44,018 nt of DNA from an uncultured Bacteroidales bacterium (GTDB taxonomy: Bacteria; Bacteroidota; Bacteroidia; Bacteroidales; F082). The position numbers and the translations under genes were made by a program. The stretch lies in NCBI GenBank assembly GCA_937902805.1, contig CALEMB010000093.1, forward strand, positions 1 through 44,018. Direction: 5' to 3'. How positions within the stretch are numbered: the stretch's first letter is position 1; every line of letters begins with the position of its first letter. The notes below the pieces were generated by a model that saw only the letters and a list, made by a program, of their open reading frames with translations, ran no database searches and was not told the origin of the DNA. This document shows, in pieces, positions 16,534 through 25,938 of the stretch.

Positions 16534-17874
16534 ATGTCAGAAAGGATTTTTAGGCGTAAGGCTTACCAGAAAATGCTCGATTGGAAAACAAATTCAGCGG
16601 GCAAAAGCGCGGTTCTTATTGAAGGTCCCAGACGAGTTGGCAAATCCACCTTGGTGCAACATTTTGCCGAGCAGGAATACGAATCTTATATCCTGTTGGA
16701 TTTCGCTAACCTTCTCCCTGATGTGCAGGAGCTTATTGATACAAGCCTGTCCAATTTCGATTATCTTTTCATGCGTCTGCAAATCATTTATAATGTTACC
16801 TTGGTTGAGCGCAAGTCGGCAATCGTTTTCGATGAGGTGCAATTACAGCCTAAAGTGCGACAAGCCATTAAGTATTTCGTGAAAGACGGCCGTTACGATT
16901 ATATCGAAACAGGGTCTCTGATAAGTATTCGCCAGAATGTACAAAACATCGTGATTCCAAGCGAGGAAGACCGTATTCAGATGTATCCGATGGATTACGA
17001 GGAATTCCGATGGGCTTTGGACGACCATACCTCCATGACCTTGTTGAAACAAATGTTTGATAGTCGTCAACAATTAGGTGAGGCCGCGCATAGGTACTCG
17101 ATGCGCGAATTTCGACTCTATATGCTAGTGGGAGGAATGCCGCAAGCGGTCAATGAATACCTTGAAACCAAAAACCTTCAGCAAGTTGATATAGTGAAGA
17201 GGCGTATCTTGAACCTCTATGCTGATGACTTGCATAAGTTGGATTCGTCAGACAAACTTCGCACAATGTTTTGGGCCATTCCTGCCGAATTGAGTAAAAA
17301 GGCCTCCCATTTTCAGGCTACGACAATCATCGAGAATGTCAAGCAATATCAAATGCAAGAGCTTCTTGAAATGCTGCGCGAGAGTATGGTCGTGAATATT
17401 GCCTATCATGCTACAGATCCCAATGTGGGTTTGGCCTTAACTGCCGACAAAACTCGTTATAAGATGTTCCTGGCCGATACGGGACTATTCGTCACCTTGG
17501 CGTTTTGGGACAAGGACTTTACGGAGAATATTATCTACCAAAAACTTTGGGCTGATAAATTGAACACCAATATGGGATACATCTTTGAGAATGTGGTGGC
17601 CCAGATGCTGCGGGCAGCAGGATATGAATTGTATTATCACACTTTTCTCACAGAAGACAGGCATAATTACGAAGTGGATTTTCTGCTCTCGAAAGGGCAA
17701 AAGCTTGTCCCAATCGAGGTGAAGTCGTCTGGTTACAAGACGCATAAATCGCTGGATGTCTTTTGCGAAAAATATCCTTCCCGCATAGGCGAGCGCATAT
17801 TGCTTTACACGAAAGACTATCAAAAGGATGGGGCAACTTTATGCCTTCCGGTGTATTTTACGCCCTTCCTATAA
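16534..17874 (+). CDS. AAA ATPase with DUF4143 C-terminal domain
   Basis: A 446-residue ATPase of the AAA_14/DUF4143 family, common in Bacteroidota and archaea. Walker A is GPRRVGKST near residue 30, Walker B is IVFDEVQ near residue 100. The C-terminal domain contains EVDFLL and PIEVKSSG, spaced like a PD-(D/E)XK-type nuclease core. The biological role is unknown; a toxin, nuclease or mobile-cargo role is often suggested. It sits between hsdS and hsdR with its own promoter and upstream 33-bp-spaced repeats. It lacks the operator shared by the RM genes, so it looks like an independent unit lodged in the locus. Confidence 0.88.
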   Translation: MSERIFRRKAYQKMLDWKTNSAGKSAVLIEGPRRVGKSTLVQHFAEQEYESYILLDFANLLPDVQELIDTSLSNFDYLFMRLQIIYNVTLVERKSAIVFDEVQLQPKVRQAIKYFVKDGRYDYIETGSLISIRQNVQNIVIPSEEDRIQMYPMDYEEFRWALDDHTSMTLLKQMFDSRQQLGEAAHRYSMREFRLYMLVGGMPQAVNEYLETKNLQQVDIVKRRILNLYADDLHKLDSSDKLRTMFWAIPAELSKKASHFQATTIIENVKQYQMQELLEMLRESMVVNIAYHATDPNVGLALTADKTRYKMFLADTGLFVTLAFWDKDFTENIIYQKLWADKLNTNMGYIFENVVAQMLRAAGYELYYHTFLTEDRHNYEVDFLLSKGQKLVPIEVKSSGYKTHKSLDVFCEKYPSRIGERILLYTKDYQKDGATLCLPVYFTPFL

Positions 17875-17886
17875 AAAACGAAAGCA

Positions 17887-17921
17887 TTCAGAGTCACTGA
17901 ACCTATAAGGGTTATTTTTGC
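17887..17921 (+). promoter_or_regulatory. Shared island operator-promoter, copy 4 (hsdR)
   Basis: TTCA (17887-17890), 7 bases, TGAAC (17898-17902), 10 bases, TATTTTTGC (17913-17921). CACTGAACCTATA matches the methylase-kinase and hsdM copies except at its first bases. Confidence 0.8.
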
Positions 17922-17947
17922 AGAGTGAAAAACAAAATAGATAAGCT

Positions 17948-20900
17948 ATGAGCAACGGATTGACTGAGAAACGCTTTGAAGAGCACATCACGGAATGTTT
18001 GGCCAGTAGCCCGATGTACTGCCAGCGCGAACACAAGGACTTTGACATCAAAAGCCTGTGCGACCGAGGCGAGCTGCAGCACTTCCTGCAAGCCCAAAAG
18101 AACATCTGGGCGAAGATGACGAAGGAATTCGGAGAAGGAGCTTTGGACGAGGTGGTGCGCGTGTATAACAGCACCTTGGACAGCCAAGGGATGCTGCACG
18201 TACTGAAGAAGGGCATTAAGATTAGGGGCATGGAAGTGAGGTTTGTGGGCTTTAAGGACGAAATGGCACCCGAAGGGAGCGAGCCGGATTTGCTTTATAA
18301 GGCCAACCGCTTCGCCGTGGTGCGACAGATGCGCTACTCGACCGCTTCAGCCGACAGCCAGAACAGTATCGACCTGGTGCTGCTCATCAACGGCCTGCCC
18401 ATCATCACGGCTGAGCTGAAGAATGAGTTCACCGACCAGAACTATACCCATAGCATCCAGCAATACAGAAGAGACCGCAACCCAGACAACCGTTTTCTGT
18501 GGAACTGCCTGGTGCATTTTGCGGTGGATAACAACTATGCCTTCATGACGACACGGCTGAAAGGGGAGGAAACGTATTTCCTGCCTTTCAACCAGGACAG
18601 CGTGAATCCGCCTATTGAAGGCGACTATGCGACGGCATATTTGTGGCGGGACATCTGGCAAGCGGACAGCCTGCTCAACATCATAGAGCATTTCATCAAG
18701 TCATATAAGGTGAAGGCCACTGACAAAGAGAAGACGACTTTCTTCCCACGTTTCCACCAGCTGAGGGCTGTTCGGAAACTGGTGCAATACGCCAAGGAGG
18801 AAGGCGCAGGCCATAACTACCTGATTGAACACTCGGCAGGCTCGGGCAAAACGAAGACAATGGCATGGTTGGCCCACCAGCTGGCCAACACGATGGATGC
18901 GCAGGGAAATCCCGTTTATGACAGCATCATCATGGTGACGGACAGGCTTGTGCTCAACGCTAACATGGCTGATGACGTGAATGCTTTCGAAGAGGTGGCC
19001 AAGACGGTGCGCGACATCAGGCGCGGCTCACATAACTTAGCGGATGCCCTTGAAGAGGACAACCCACCTAAAATTATCGTCTGTACAATACAGAAATTCA
19101 GCTTTGCGTTGACCTACCTACGGAAGAAAATCTCGCGCAAATACGCCATCATTGTAGATGAGGCACACACAGCGATGGGCAATGAATCGACGAAGGATTT
19201 GGCCGAGGCGTTGTCGAAAGACGTGGAGTTTGACGACGACGAAAAGAAGGGCGACAGCTACGAAATGGCTTTGGCCTACATGCAGCGCATGAGACAGAAG
19301 ATGAGTCATCTGAGCTTCTACGCCTTTACTGCTACGCCAAAGGACAGGACTTACATCCTCTTTGGACGTAAGACCAGCAAGGACAGCGAGAATGCAATGA
19401 AGCGCGGCATCGGCAGCGACTTCTACGAGGCACATGATTATTACACTATGAAACAGGCCATCGATGAGAAATTCATCCTTGATGTGCTGAAAAACTACGT
19501 CACCTATCAGACTATGTTTGAGTATGTGACTAAGCAATGGGAGGGTTTGGGTCCGAAGGCTCCCATCTATAAAGACGAGTACGAGAAGAAGAAAGCCATC
19601 AAGCTTATCATGGAGGCATTGAATGCCGACCCGAACAACATGCGGCAGAAGGCCAAGATGATGTTGGCTTACTTCATGCAGCACACCATCAACAAGATTG
19701 GAGGCAGGGCAAAGGCGATGGTGGTGACAGACTCGCGCAAAAGTGCGGTGCTATACAAGCAGTATCTCGATGAGATTATCAAGCTTGAATACAACAATTC
19801 CATCAAGACGCTGGTGGCCTTCTCGGGCAAATTGGAAGTGGATGGTCAGACCTACAGCGAAGACACCTTGAACGGCTTCGGCATCAAGGATAATGCCATC
19901 CGCGAACAGTTCAACAAGCCTGAATACAGGATTTTGGTGGTGGCCGAGAAGTTCCAGACGGGCTTTGACCAGCCTTTGCTCCACACGATGTTTGTGGACA
20001 AACTGATGGGCGGCATCCAGTGCATCCAGACGTTGAGCCGACTGAACCGCTGCTATAAGGACGGCCAGATAGAGAAGACCGACACAATGGTCATCGATTT
20101 CCGCAACCATGCGGAGGACGTTCAGGAGGCCTTCCAGCAATACTACCTGCGGACTGACCTTCAAGGGAGCGTTGACATTCAGCGACTTTACACGCTGAAG
20201 AACAAAATCGACGACTATAAGGTGTATAGCCCGGACGAGGTGAAGGCGGTGGCCAAGGCTGTCGTCGACAACCAGCTGAGCAATGTGCCGAGCATCCTGA
20301 AGAAAATCGTGGATGGCTATGTCATGCCGATGACGGTAGAGGATAAGGACTTGCTAAGAAAGTATGTGGACAGGTATGTGCGTAGTTACGGATTCTTGGC
20401 ACAGGTGATGGACTTCATCGACGTGGACTTGGAGGAGTTCTATATCTTCTGCAAGCTGTTCTACAAATACCTGCCCTATACCAAAGAGACTTTGCCGATG
20501 GAGATACTGGAGCAAATCAATTTGGACAAGCTGCGCCAACAGCTGACCTTCGACGGTGCTCTGCCGTTGGAGGCCGAGGATACGACACTGCCCACGACGA
20601 CAGGCAAAGACCCGACGACGAAACGGCCTGACGAAGAACTGCCGTTAGCGGAGATTTTGGACATTGTGAACGAGCCTTTCGTGGCGTTCCTGACGAACCA
20701 CGACAAAGTGGTGCGCAGCGTGGTGGATGAGATTCAAGAGGATGCCGAGCTGATTGAGGCATTCCGTAGCAATAACAATCCGGACATTTTGGCTAAGCTG
20801 GTGTATGAGAAGCTGATGGAGAAGGCCGAAGGCAACATCGAGAAGTTCTTTGAGTTTTTGAAGGAGCTGCAGGACGAAACGCCGTTCTCGAAGGCATTTG

Positions 20901-21529
20901 TGAGTGCGATGGTTGACCTGATGGCCAAGAACACGGCCAATGACCAATCGTTGCCGTTCGATGCGGACAAGCTCATCGCTGCCATCGTAGCTGACCAGGA
21001 CGGCGAATTTGCCGACCTGAAACGCTGGATGCGTCCGCTGCCCGAGGTGGTGGAAACATTGCTTCGCTTGGTGGTGAAAGAGACGATGCCGAAGTATGAC
21101 GGCATGAATGATTTGATAAAAGACTCGTTGAACCACCTGTATTGCACGGATGAGATGCGCATGGTGGACCGTAGGAGGCATTTCAATACCTTGTTGAATA
21201 AGTATGAGGCTTTCCTGAAGAAGCTCTATTATATTCTGAAAGGTTATGAAATGCGTCCTGTGTTGCCAGATCATTTGGCACCTTCGTTCATGGATGCACT
21301 GCTGTCGTATCGCTGTCTGTCGGGACTACGCAACAATCCCGACCCGACCTACCAGAAGTTTGCCAACTACTTGGAATTAGTAAAGAACTGGCGCAACGAT
21401 GAATCGCATGAAGCAGCAACTTCGACAGAACAGGAGCTGAAAGCAGCGACCCATATTTTGGTGGCAATGTATGTGTTTGTAGTGTCTCAGAGCACAGCTG
21501 AGCTTGATGAAATTGGAGCATTGGAATAA
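17948..21529 (+). CDS. hsdR: Type I restriction endonuclease HsdR
   Basis: A 1193-residue R subunit that translocates DNA with ATP and cuts it at a distance from unmethylated sites when bound to HsdM and HsdS. The N-terminal nuclease has D142 and the AELK core (E156, K158). The motor has Walker A SAGSGKT (K301), DEAH (404-407) and FTATP. The second RecA domain has TGFDQPLLHT and QTLSRLNR, followed by a long helical C-terminal region. It starts at the ATG at 17948, 27 bases after its own operator-promoter. Its length is slightly longer than many HsdR, and nothing appears broken, so restriction is probably functional. Confidence 0.96.
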   Translation: MSNGLTEKRFEEHITECLASSPMYCQREHKDFDIKSLCDRGELQHFLQAQKNIWAKMTKEFGEGALDEVVRVYNSTLDSQGMLHVLKKGIKIRGMEVRFVGFKDEMAPEGSEPDLLYKANRFAVVRQMRYSTASADSQNSIDLVLLINGLPIITAELKNEFTDQNYTHSIQQYRRDRNPDNRFLWNCLVHFAVDNNYAFMTTRLKGEETYFLPFNQDSVNPPIEGDYATAYLWRDIWQADSLLNIIEHFIKSYKVKATDKEKTTFFPRFHQLRAVRKLVQYAKEEGAGHNYLIEHSAGSGKTKTMAWLAHQLANTMDAQGNPVYDSIIMVTDRLVLNANMADDVNAFEEVAKTVRDIRRGSHNLADALEEDNPPKIIVCTIQKFSFALTYLRKKISRKYAIIVDEAHTAMGNESTKDLAEALSKDVEFDDDEKKGDSYEMALAYMQRMRQKMSHLSFYAFTATPKDRTYILFGRKTSKDSENAMKRGIGSDFYEAHDYYTMKQAIDEKFILDVLKNYVTYQTMFEYVTKQWEGLGPKAPIYKDEYEKKKAIKLIMEALNADPNNMRQKAKMMLAYFMQHTINKIGGRAKAMVVTDSRKSAVLYKQYLDEIIKLEYNNSIKTLVAFSGKLEVDGQTYSEDTLNGFGIKDNAIREQFNKPEYRILVVAEKFQTGFDQPLLHTMFVDKLMGGIQCIQTLSRLNRCYKDGQIEKTDTMVIDFRNHAEDVQEAFQQYYLRTDLQGSVDIQRLYTLKNKIDDYKVYSPDEVKAVAKAVVDNQLSNVPSILKKIVDGYVMPMTVEDKDLLRKYVDRYVRSYGFLAQVMDFIDVDLEEFYIFCKLFYKYLPYTKETLPMEILEQINLDKLRQQLTFDGALPLEAEDTTLPTTTGKDPTTKRPDEELPLAEILDIVNEPFVAFLTNHDKVVRSVVDEIQEDAELIEAFRSNNNPDILAKLVYEKLMEKAEGNIEKFFEFLKELQDETPFSKAFVSAMVDLMAKNTANDQSLPFDADKLIAAIVADQDGEFADLKRWMRPLPEVVETLLRLVVKETMPKYDGMNDLIKDSLNHLYCTDEMRMVDRRRHFNTLLNKYEAFLKKLYYILKGYEMRPVLPDHLAPSFMDALLSYRCLSGLRNNPDPTYQKFANYLELVKNWRNDESHEAATSTEQELKAATHILVAMYVFVVSQSTAELDEIGALE

Positions 21530-21548
21530 ACTGTAACGCTGTCATTCC

Positions 21549-21613
21549 GGTCAAAGTCAAAGTGGTCAAACTCGTTTTTCAAACCCCAAAACATGACTTT
21601 GACCAGTTTGACC
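21549..21613. repeat. Interleaved inverted repeats after hsdR
   Basis: GGTCAAAGTC (21549-21558) and GGTCAAACT (21564-21572) are followed by GACTTTGACC (21595-21604) and AGTTTGACC (21605-21613), in the order A, B, A', B'. Either pair can form a hairpin, or both together a pseudoknot-like fold. It may serve as an hsdR terminator, although no T run follows. Confidence 0.6.
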
Positions 21614-21701
21614 TTCCCAATTTTATGTTGAAGAAACGAGCGACTCTAAAATTTTTAGGATATTGAAAGAGCAAAATGAAAAATAATCCCGATAAAACTC
21701 C

Positions 21702-21710
21702 TATCTTTGC
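21702..21710 (+). promoter_or_regulatory. -7 promoter element of purL
   Basis: TATCTTTGC ends 31 bases before the purL ATG. The leader is too short for a purine riboswitch. Confidence 0.6.
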
Positions 21711-21741
21711 CCCATCGTATTATGCATAAAACTTTGCGCTT

Positions 21742-24700
21742 ATGATTTCCTACTTTCAACCTGATAGTCAACGGATTATCGCTGTTGATTCCAAATCCGA
21801 ACTTTCCCAGGAAACGATTTCCAAGCTCACTTGGCTTTTTGGCAATGCCAAACGCATTGAAAAAGATACCGTGAAGGGCTATTTCGTCGGCCCGCGCCGC
21901 GAGATGATTACGCCTTGGAGCACCAATGCCGTAGAGATTACCCAAAACATGGGCATCAAGGGCATCGTCCGCATCGAGGAATTCTTTCGTGCGGAGTCGA
22001 AAAACGCGCCTTACGACCCGATGCTGCAAAACCGCTACAAGGACCTCGACCAGAGCGTGTTCGCCATCGACCGCAAGCCCGAGCCGCTGAAGTACATCGA
22101 CGACATCGAGACTTACAACCAGCAGGAAGGTCTGGCATTGAGCGCAGAGGAGATGGACTTTCTGAAAGGCATATCCGCAAAGATTGGCCGCAAGCTCACA
22201 GACAGCGAGGTCTATGGCTTCGCCCAGGTGAACTCGGAACACTGCCGCCACAAGATTTTCAACGGCACCTTCATCATCGACGGCAAGAAGATGCCCAACA
22301 CGCTCTTTGCCCTCATCAAGAGGACCTCGAAGGAGAACCCGAACAAACTCGTTTCGGCTTACAAAGATAACGTCGCTTTCATCCTCGGTCCGAAGGTGGA
22401 ACAATTTGCTCCCGCTGAGCCCAACAAACCTTCAGCTTTCCAAATCAAACCTATCGAAACGGTGATTTCGCTGAAAGCCGAGACGCACAACTTCCCGACG
22501 ACGGTGGAACCATTCAATGGCGCAGCCACGGGCAGTGGCGGCGAGATTCGCGACCGTCTGGCTGGCGGTCAGGGCAGCTTGCCTTTGGCGGGAACGGCCG
22601 TCTACATGACTTCTTATCCGCGCACAGAGGAAGGTCGTGATTGGGAGAAGGACATCGAACCGCGCAAGTGGCTGTATCAAACGCCAGAGGAAATCCTCAT
22701 CAAGGCCTCCAACGGTGCTTCCGACTTCGGCAACAAGTTTGGCCAGCCGCTTATCAACGGTAGCCTTTTGACATTCGAACATAGCGAGGAACAAAAATTG
22801 GGATACGACAAAGTCATCATGCTGGCTGGCGGTATCGGTTTCGCCAAAAAGCAAGACGCCAAGAAGTTGGAACCCGAAGAAGGCGATGTCATCATCGTCC
22901 TTGGTGGCGACAACTACCGCATCGGTATGGGTGGTGGTGCTGTGTCGAGCGTGGATACTGGCCAATACAGCAACGCCATTGAGCTGAATGCCGTGCAACG
23001 TGCCAACCCCGAGATGCAGAAGCGTGTCAGCAATGTCATCCGTGCTATGGAAGAGAGCGACCACAATCCCATCCGCAGCATCCACGACCACGGTGCGGGC
23101 GGTCACCTCAACTGCCTCTCCGAGCTCATCGAAGATGCTGGTGGCGTGGTTTATGTCGACAACCTGCCCATCGGCGACCCGACCTTGTCTGACAAGGAAA
23201 TCATCGGCAACGAGTCACAAGAGCGCATGGGCCTGCTGGTCAACAAGAAAGACAAGGACATCATCAAGGAAACCGCTGAGCGCGAGCGTGCTCCGTATTA
23301 TGAAGTGGGTGAGGTGACGGGTGATGCCCGTCTGCGTTTCGTCCGCAAGAAAGGCAAGGCTCCCATCGATTTGGCCATCTCCGATTTCTTCGGCAGCGCA
23401 CCCAAGACGGTGTTGAACGACACGACCAAGCCCTATCATTTCAAGAAGATTAGCTATACCAAGCGCGATATACACAAATACCTTGACCGTGTGTTGCAAC
23501 TTGAAGCTGTGGCCTGCAAGGACTGGCTTACTAACAAGGTGGACCGCTCTGTGACGGGTCGTGTGGCACAACAACAGTGTGTCGGCGAGATTCAGCTGCC
23601 TTTGAGCAATCTCGGCATCAGTGCATTGGACTACAACGGCAAGCGCGGTATCGCTACGGCCTTGGGTCATGCACCGATTGCGGGCTTGATTGACCCCGCA
23701 GCCGCTTCGCGTCTCTCTGTTTCCGAGGCTTTGACCAACATCCTTTGGGCACCGATTGAAGGCAATCTTTCGGGTGTCTCGTTGAGCGCCAATTGGATGT
23801 GGCCTGCCAAGCAGGAAGGTGAGACCGCAAGACTTTACGAAGCTGTGAAAGCTTTGAGCGACTATTGCGTGGCCCTGGGCATTAATGTGCCGACGGGTAA
23901 GGACAGCCTCTCTATGACACAGAAATATCCTAATGGCGAGAAGGTGGTTGCCCCTGGTACGGTCATCATCTCCGCCGCTGGCGAGGTGTTGAACATCCGC
24001 CAAGTTGTCCGCCCCGTGATGAAGGCCGACGAGAACACGGAACTCCTATACATCGACTTCTCGAAAGACGGTTTCGAACTTGGTGGCAGCAGCTTTGCCC
24101 AAGCCATTGATGCTGTCGGTCAGGCGACACCTGATGTGAAGAGCGTCAATTACTTCAAGAAGTGCTTCAACGCCATCCAGAAACTCATTGAAAGCGATCT
24201 CATTTTGGCTGGTCACGACGTATCGGCGGGCGGCTTGATTACCACTTTGTTGGAAATGAACTTCGCCAACAGCATCTACGGCATGAACCTCGACCTAGAG
24301 GCTTTCGCCAAGGACGACCTCGTTTCGGTGCTCTTCTGCGAAAAGCCCTCGGTGGTCATCCAAGTATCGAACGACGGCATCGCCAACCGCATGTTGCGTG
24401 AATTGGGCATCGCTTTCAAGGTCATCGGTAAGCCCACGGCCAAGCGACAAATTACGATTGTCCACAATGAACACAACTATATCTTCGACATCGACACGCT
24501 GCGCGACACTTGGTACAAGTCGTCCTACCTCCTCGACCGCAAGCAGAGCGGCCCGAGGAAAGCCATGGAGCGTTTCATGAACTACAAGAAGCAGTACCTG
24601 CATTATAGCTTCGGTCGTAATTTCACCGGTACGGCGTCCAGCCTGGGTATCAATATGCACCGTTGCAAGCCTTCGGGCATTAATGCTGCCATCATCCGTG

Positions 24701-25431
24701 AGAAAGGCTGCCAGTGCGACCGTGAAATGGCTTACGCCCTCTATCTTGCTGGTTTCGACGTGAAAGATGTCACCATGACGGATTTGGCTTCTGGCCGCGA
24801 AGACCTCAAGGATGTGAACATGATTGTCTTTGTTGGTGGTTTCTCCAACTCGGACGTGCTTGGCTCGGCAAAAGGTTGGGCAGGCGCTTTCCTTTACAAC
24901 AAGAAAGCCAAGAAAGCTTTGGATGACTTCTACGCTCGTGAGGACACGTTGAGCCTCGGTGTGTGCAACGGCTGCCAGGTGATGATGGAACTCGGCCTGC
25001 TTTATCCCGACCATGAGGAGCACCCAGTGATGATGCACAACGACTCGCACAAGTTCGAGTCGGGCTTCCTCAACGTTGAGATTGCGCAGAATGAGAGCGT
25101 GATGCTGAAGTCGCTTTCAGGTCGTCGCCTTGGTGTGTGGATTGCCCACGGCGAGGGTCGTTTCTACTTCCCCTGCTACCGCGACAAGTACAAAATCGTG
25201 ATGACTTACGGTCAGGACGAATACCCGGGCAACCCGAATGGCAGTGATTGGTCGACGGCAGCGGTCTGCTCCAACGATGGCCGCCATCTCGCCATGATGC
25301 CCCACCTCGAGCGCGCCTTCTTACCCTGGCAGTGGGCCTACTATCCTGACGAGCGCAAGAACGACGAGGTCAGCCCATGGATGGAAGCCTTCGTGAATGC
25401 CCGCAAGTGGGTGGAGGAGAATAGGAAATAA
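21742..25431 (+). CDS. purL: Phosphoribosylformylglycinamidine synthase, single-chain form
   Basis: A 1229-residue FGAM synthase, the fourth step of de novo purine synthesis: it converts FGAR, glutamine and ATP to FGAM. The N-terminal linker and synthetase domains contain NSEHCRH and the AIR-synthase-type signature around KAETHNFPT. The C-terminal class I glutamine amidotransferase domain has its nucleophile in GVCNGCQ (C1075). This is the long form with a fused amidotransferase, as in Bacteroidota and Proteobacteria. It heads an apparent operon with the ybaK-like and GNAT genes (3-base gap, then 4-base overlap). It marks the conserved chromosomal right flank of the defence island. Confidence 0.97.
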   Translation: MISYFQPDSQRIIAVDSKSELSQETISKLTWLFGNAKRIEKDTVKGYFVGPRREMITPWSTNAVEITQNMGIKGIVRIEEFFRAESKNAPYDPMLQNRYKDLDQSVFAIDRKPEPLKYIDDIETYNQQEGLALSAEEMDFLKGISAKIGRKLTDSEVYGFAQVNSEHCRHKIFNGTFIIDGKKMPNTLFALIKRTSKENPNKLVSAYKDNVAFILGPKVEQFAPAEPNKPSAFQIKPIETVISLKAETHNFPTTVEPFNGAATGSGGEIRDRLAGGQGSLPLAGTAVYMTSYPRTEEGRDWEKDIEPRKWLYQTPEEILIKASNGASDFGNKFGQPLINGSLLTFEHSEEQKLGYDKVIMLAGGIGFAKKQDAKKLEPEEGDVIIVLGGDNYRIGMGGGAVSSVDTGQYSNAIELNAVQRANPEMQKRVSNVIRAMEESDHNPIRSIHDHGAGGHLNCLSELIEDAGGVVYVDNLPIGDPTLSDKEIIGNESQERMGLLVNKKDKDIIKETAERERAPYYEVGEVTGDARLRFVRKKGKAPIDLAISDFFGSAPKTVLNDTTKPYHFKKISYTKRDIHKYLDRVLQLEAVACKDWLTNKVDRSVTGRVAQQQCVGEIQLPLSNLGISALDYNGKRGIATALGHAPIAGLIDPAAASRLSVSEALTNILWAPIEGNLSGVSLSANWMWPAKQEGETARLYEAVKALSDYCVALGINVPTGKDSLSMTQKYPNGEKVVAPGTVIISAAGEVLNIRQVVRPVMKADENTELLYIDFSKDGFELGGSSFAQAIDAVGQATPDVKSVNYFKKCFNAIQKLIESDLILAGHDVSAGGLITTLLEMNFANSIYGMNLDLEAFAKDDLVSVLFCEKPSVVIQVSNDGIANRMLRELGIAFKVIGKPTAKRQITIVHNEHNYIFDIDTLRDTWYKSSYLLDRKQSGPRKAMERFMNYKKQYLHYSFGRNFTGTASSLGINMHRCKPSGINAAIIREKGCQCDREMAYALYLAGFDVKDVTMTDLASGREDLKDVNMIVFVGGFSNSDVLGSAKGWAGAFLYNKKAKKALDDFYAREDTLSLGVCNGCQVMMELGLLYPDHEEHPVMMHNDSHKFESGFLNVEIAQNESVMLKSLSGRRLGVWIAHGEGRFYFPCYRDKYKIVMTYGQDEYPGNPNGSDWSTAAVCSNDGRHLAMMPHLERAFLPWQWAYYPDERKNDEVSPWMEAFVNARKWVEENRK

Positions 25432-25434
25432 GCC

Positions 25435-25938
25435 ATGCCCAAAGAAAAAATCAATAAAACCAACGCCTGCCGCATTCTTGACCAAAAGAAGATTGCGTAT
25501 GAGCTGATACCCTACGAAGTCGATGAGAACGACCTCGGGGCACAGCACATTGCCGACCAGTTGGGCGAGGACATCGACCAGGTGTTCAAGACCTTGGTGC
25601 TGAAAGGCGACAAACTTGGTTATTTTGTTTGCGTCATCCCAGGCAACGACGAACTCGACCTGAAAAAGACCGCCAAAGCCACGGGCAACAAGAGTTGCGA
25701 CCTCATCCCGATGAAAGAACTGCTACCGCTGACGGGCTACATCCGTGGCGGCTGCTCACCCGTGGGCATGAAGAAACAGTTCCCGACCTTCATCCACGAG
25801 ACCTGCGAATTGTTCGACTATATCTATGTCAGTGCAGGAGTAAGAGGCTTGCAGTTCAAACTTAATCCACAAGACTTGATTCAAGTGGTGGACATGACCG
25901 TCGCTGACTTGACCATCTTTGAACTCGGCCAAAAATGA
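25435..25938 (+). CDS. ybaK: YbaK/EbsC-type aminoacyl-tRNA deacylase
   Basis: A 167-residue protein covering the whole YbaK family. These free-standing editing enzymes remove Cys from mischarged tRNA-Pro, which prevents mistranslation. Typical features are the N-terminal Ile/Tyr-rich strand, the VFKTLVLKGD segment, the central K-K-A-x-A-T-G region (LKKTAKATGNKS) and GYIRGGCSPVGMKK. It starts 3 bases after purL and overlaps the next gene by 4 bases (ATGA). The exact substrate is inferred from the family. Confidence 0.92.
   Translation: MPKEKINKTNACRILDQKKIAYELIPYEVDENDLGAQHIADQLGEDIDQVFKTLVLKGDKLGYFVCVIPGNDELDLKKTAKATGNKSCDLIPMKELLPLTGYIRGGCSPVGMKKQFPTFIHETCELFDYIYVSAGVRGLQFKLNPQDLIQVVDMTVADLTIFELGQK

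Noticed and set aside
21530..21741. Purine riboswitch before purL
   Set aside because: The promoter leaves a leader of only about 25 bases, too short for a purine aptamer.
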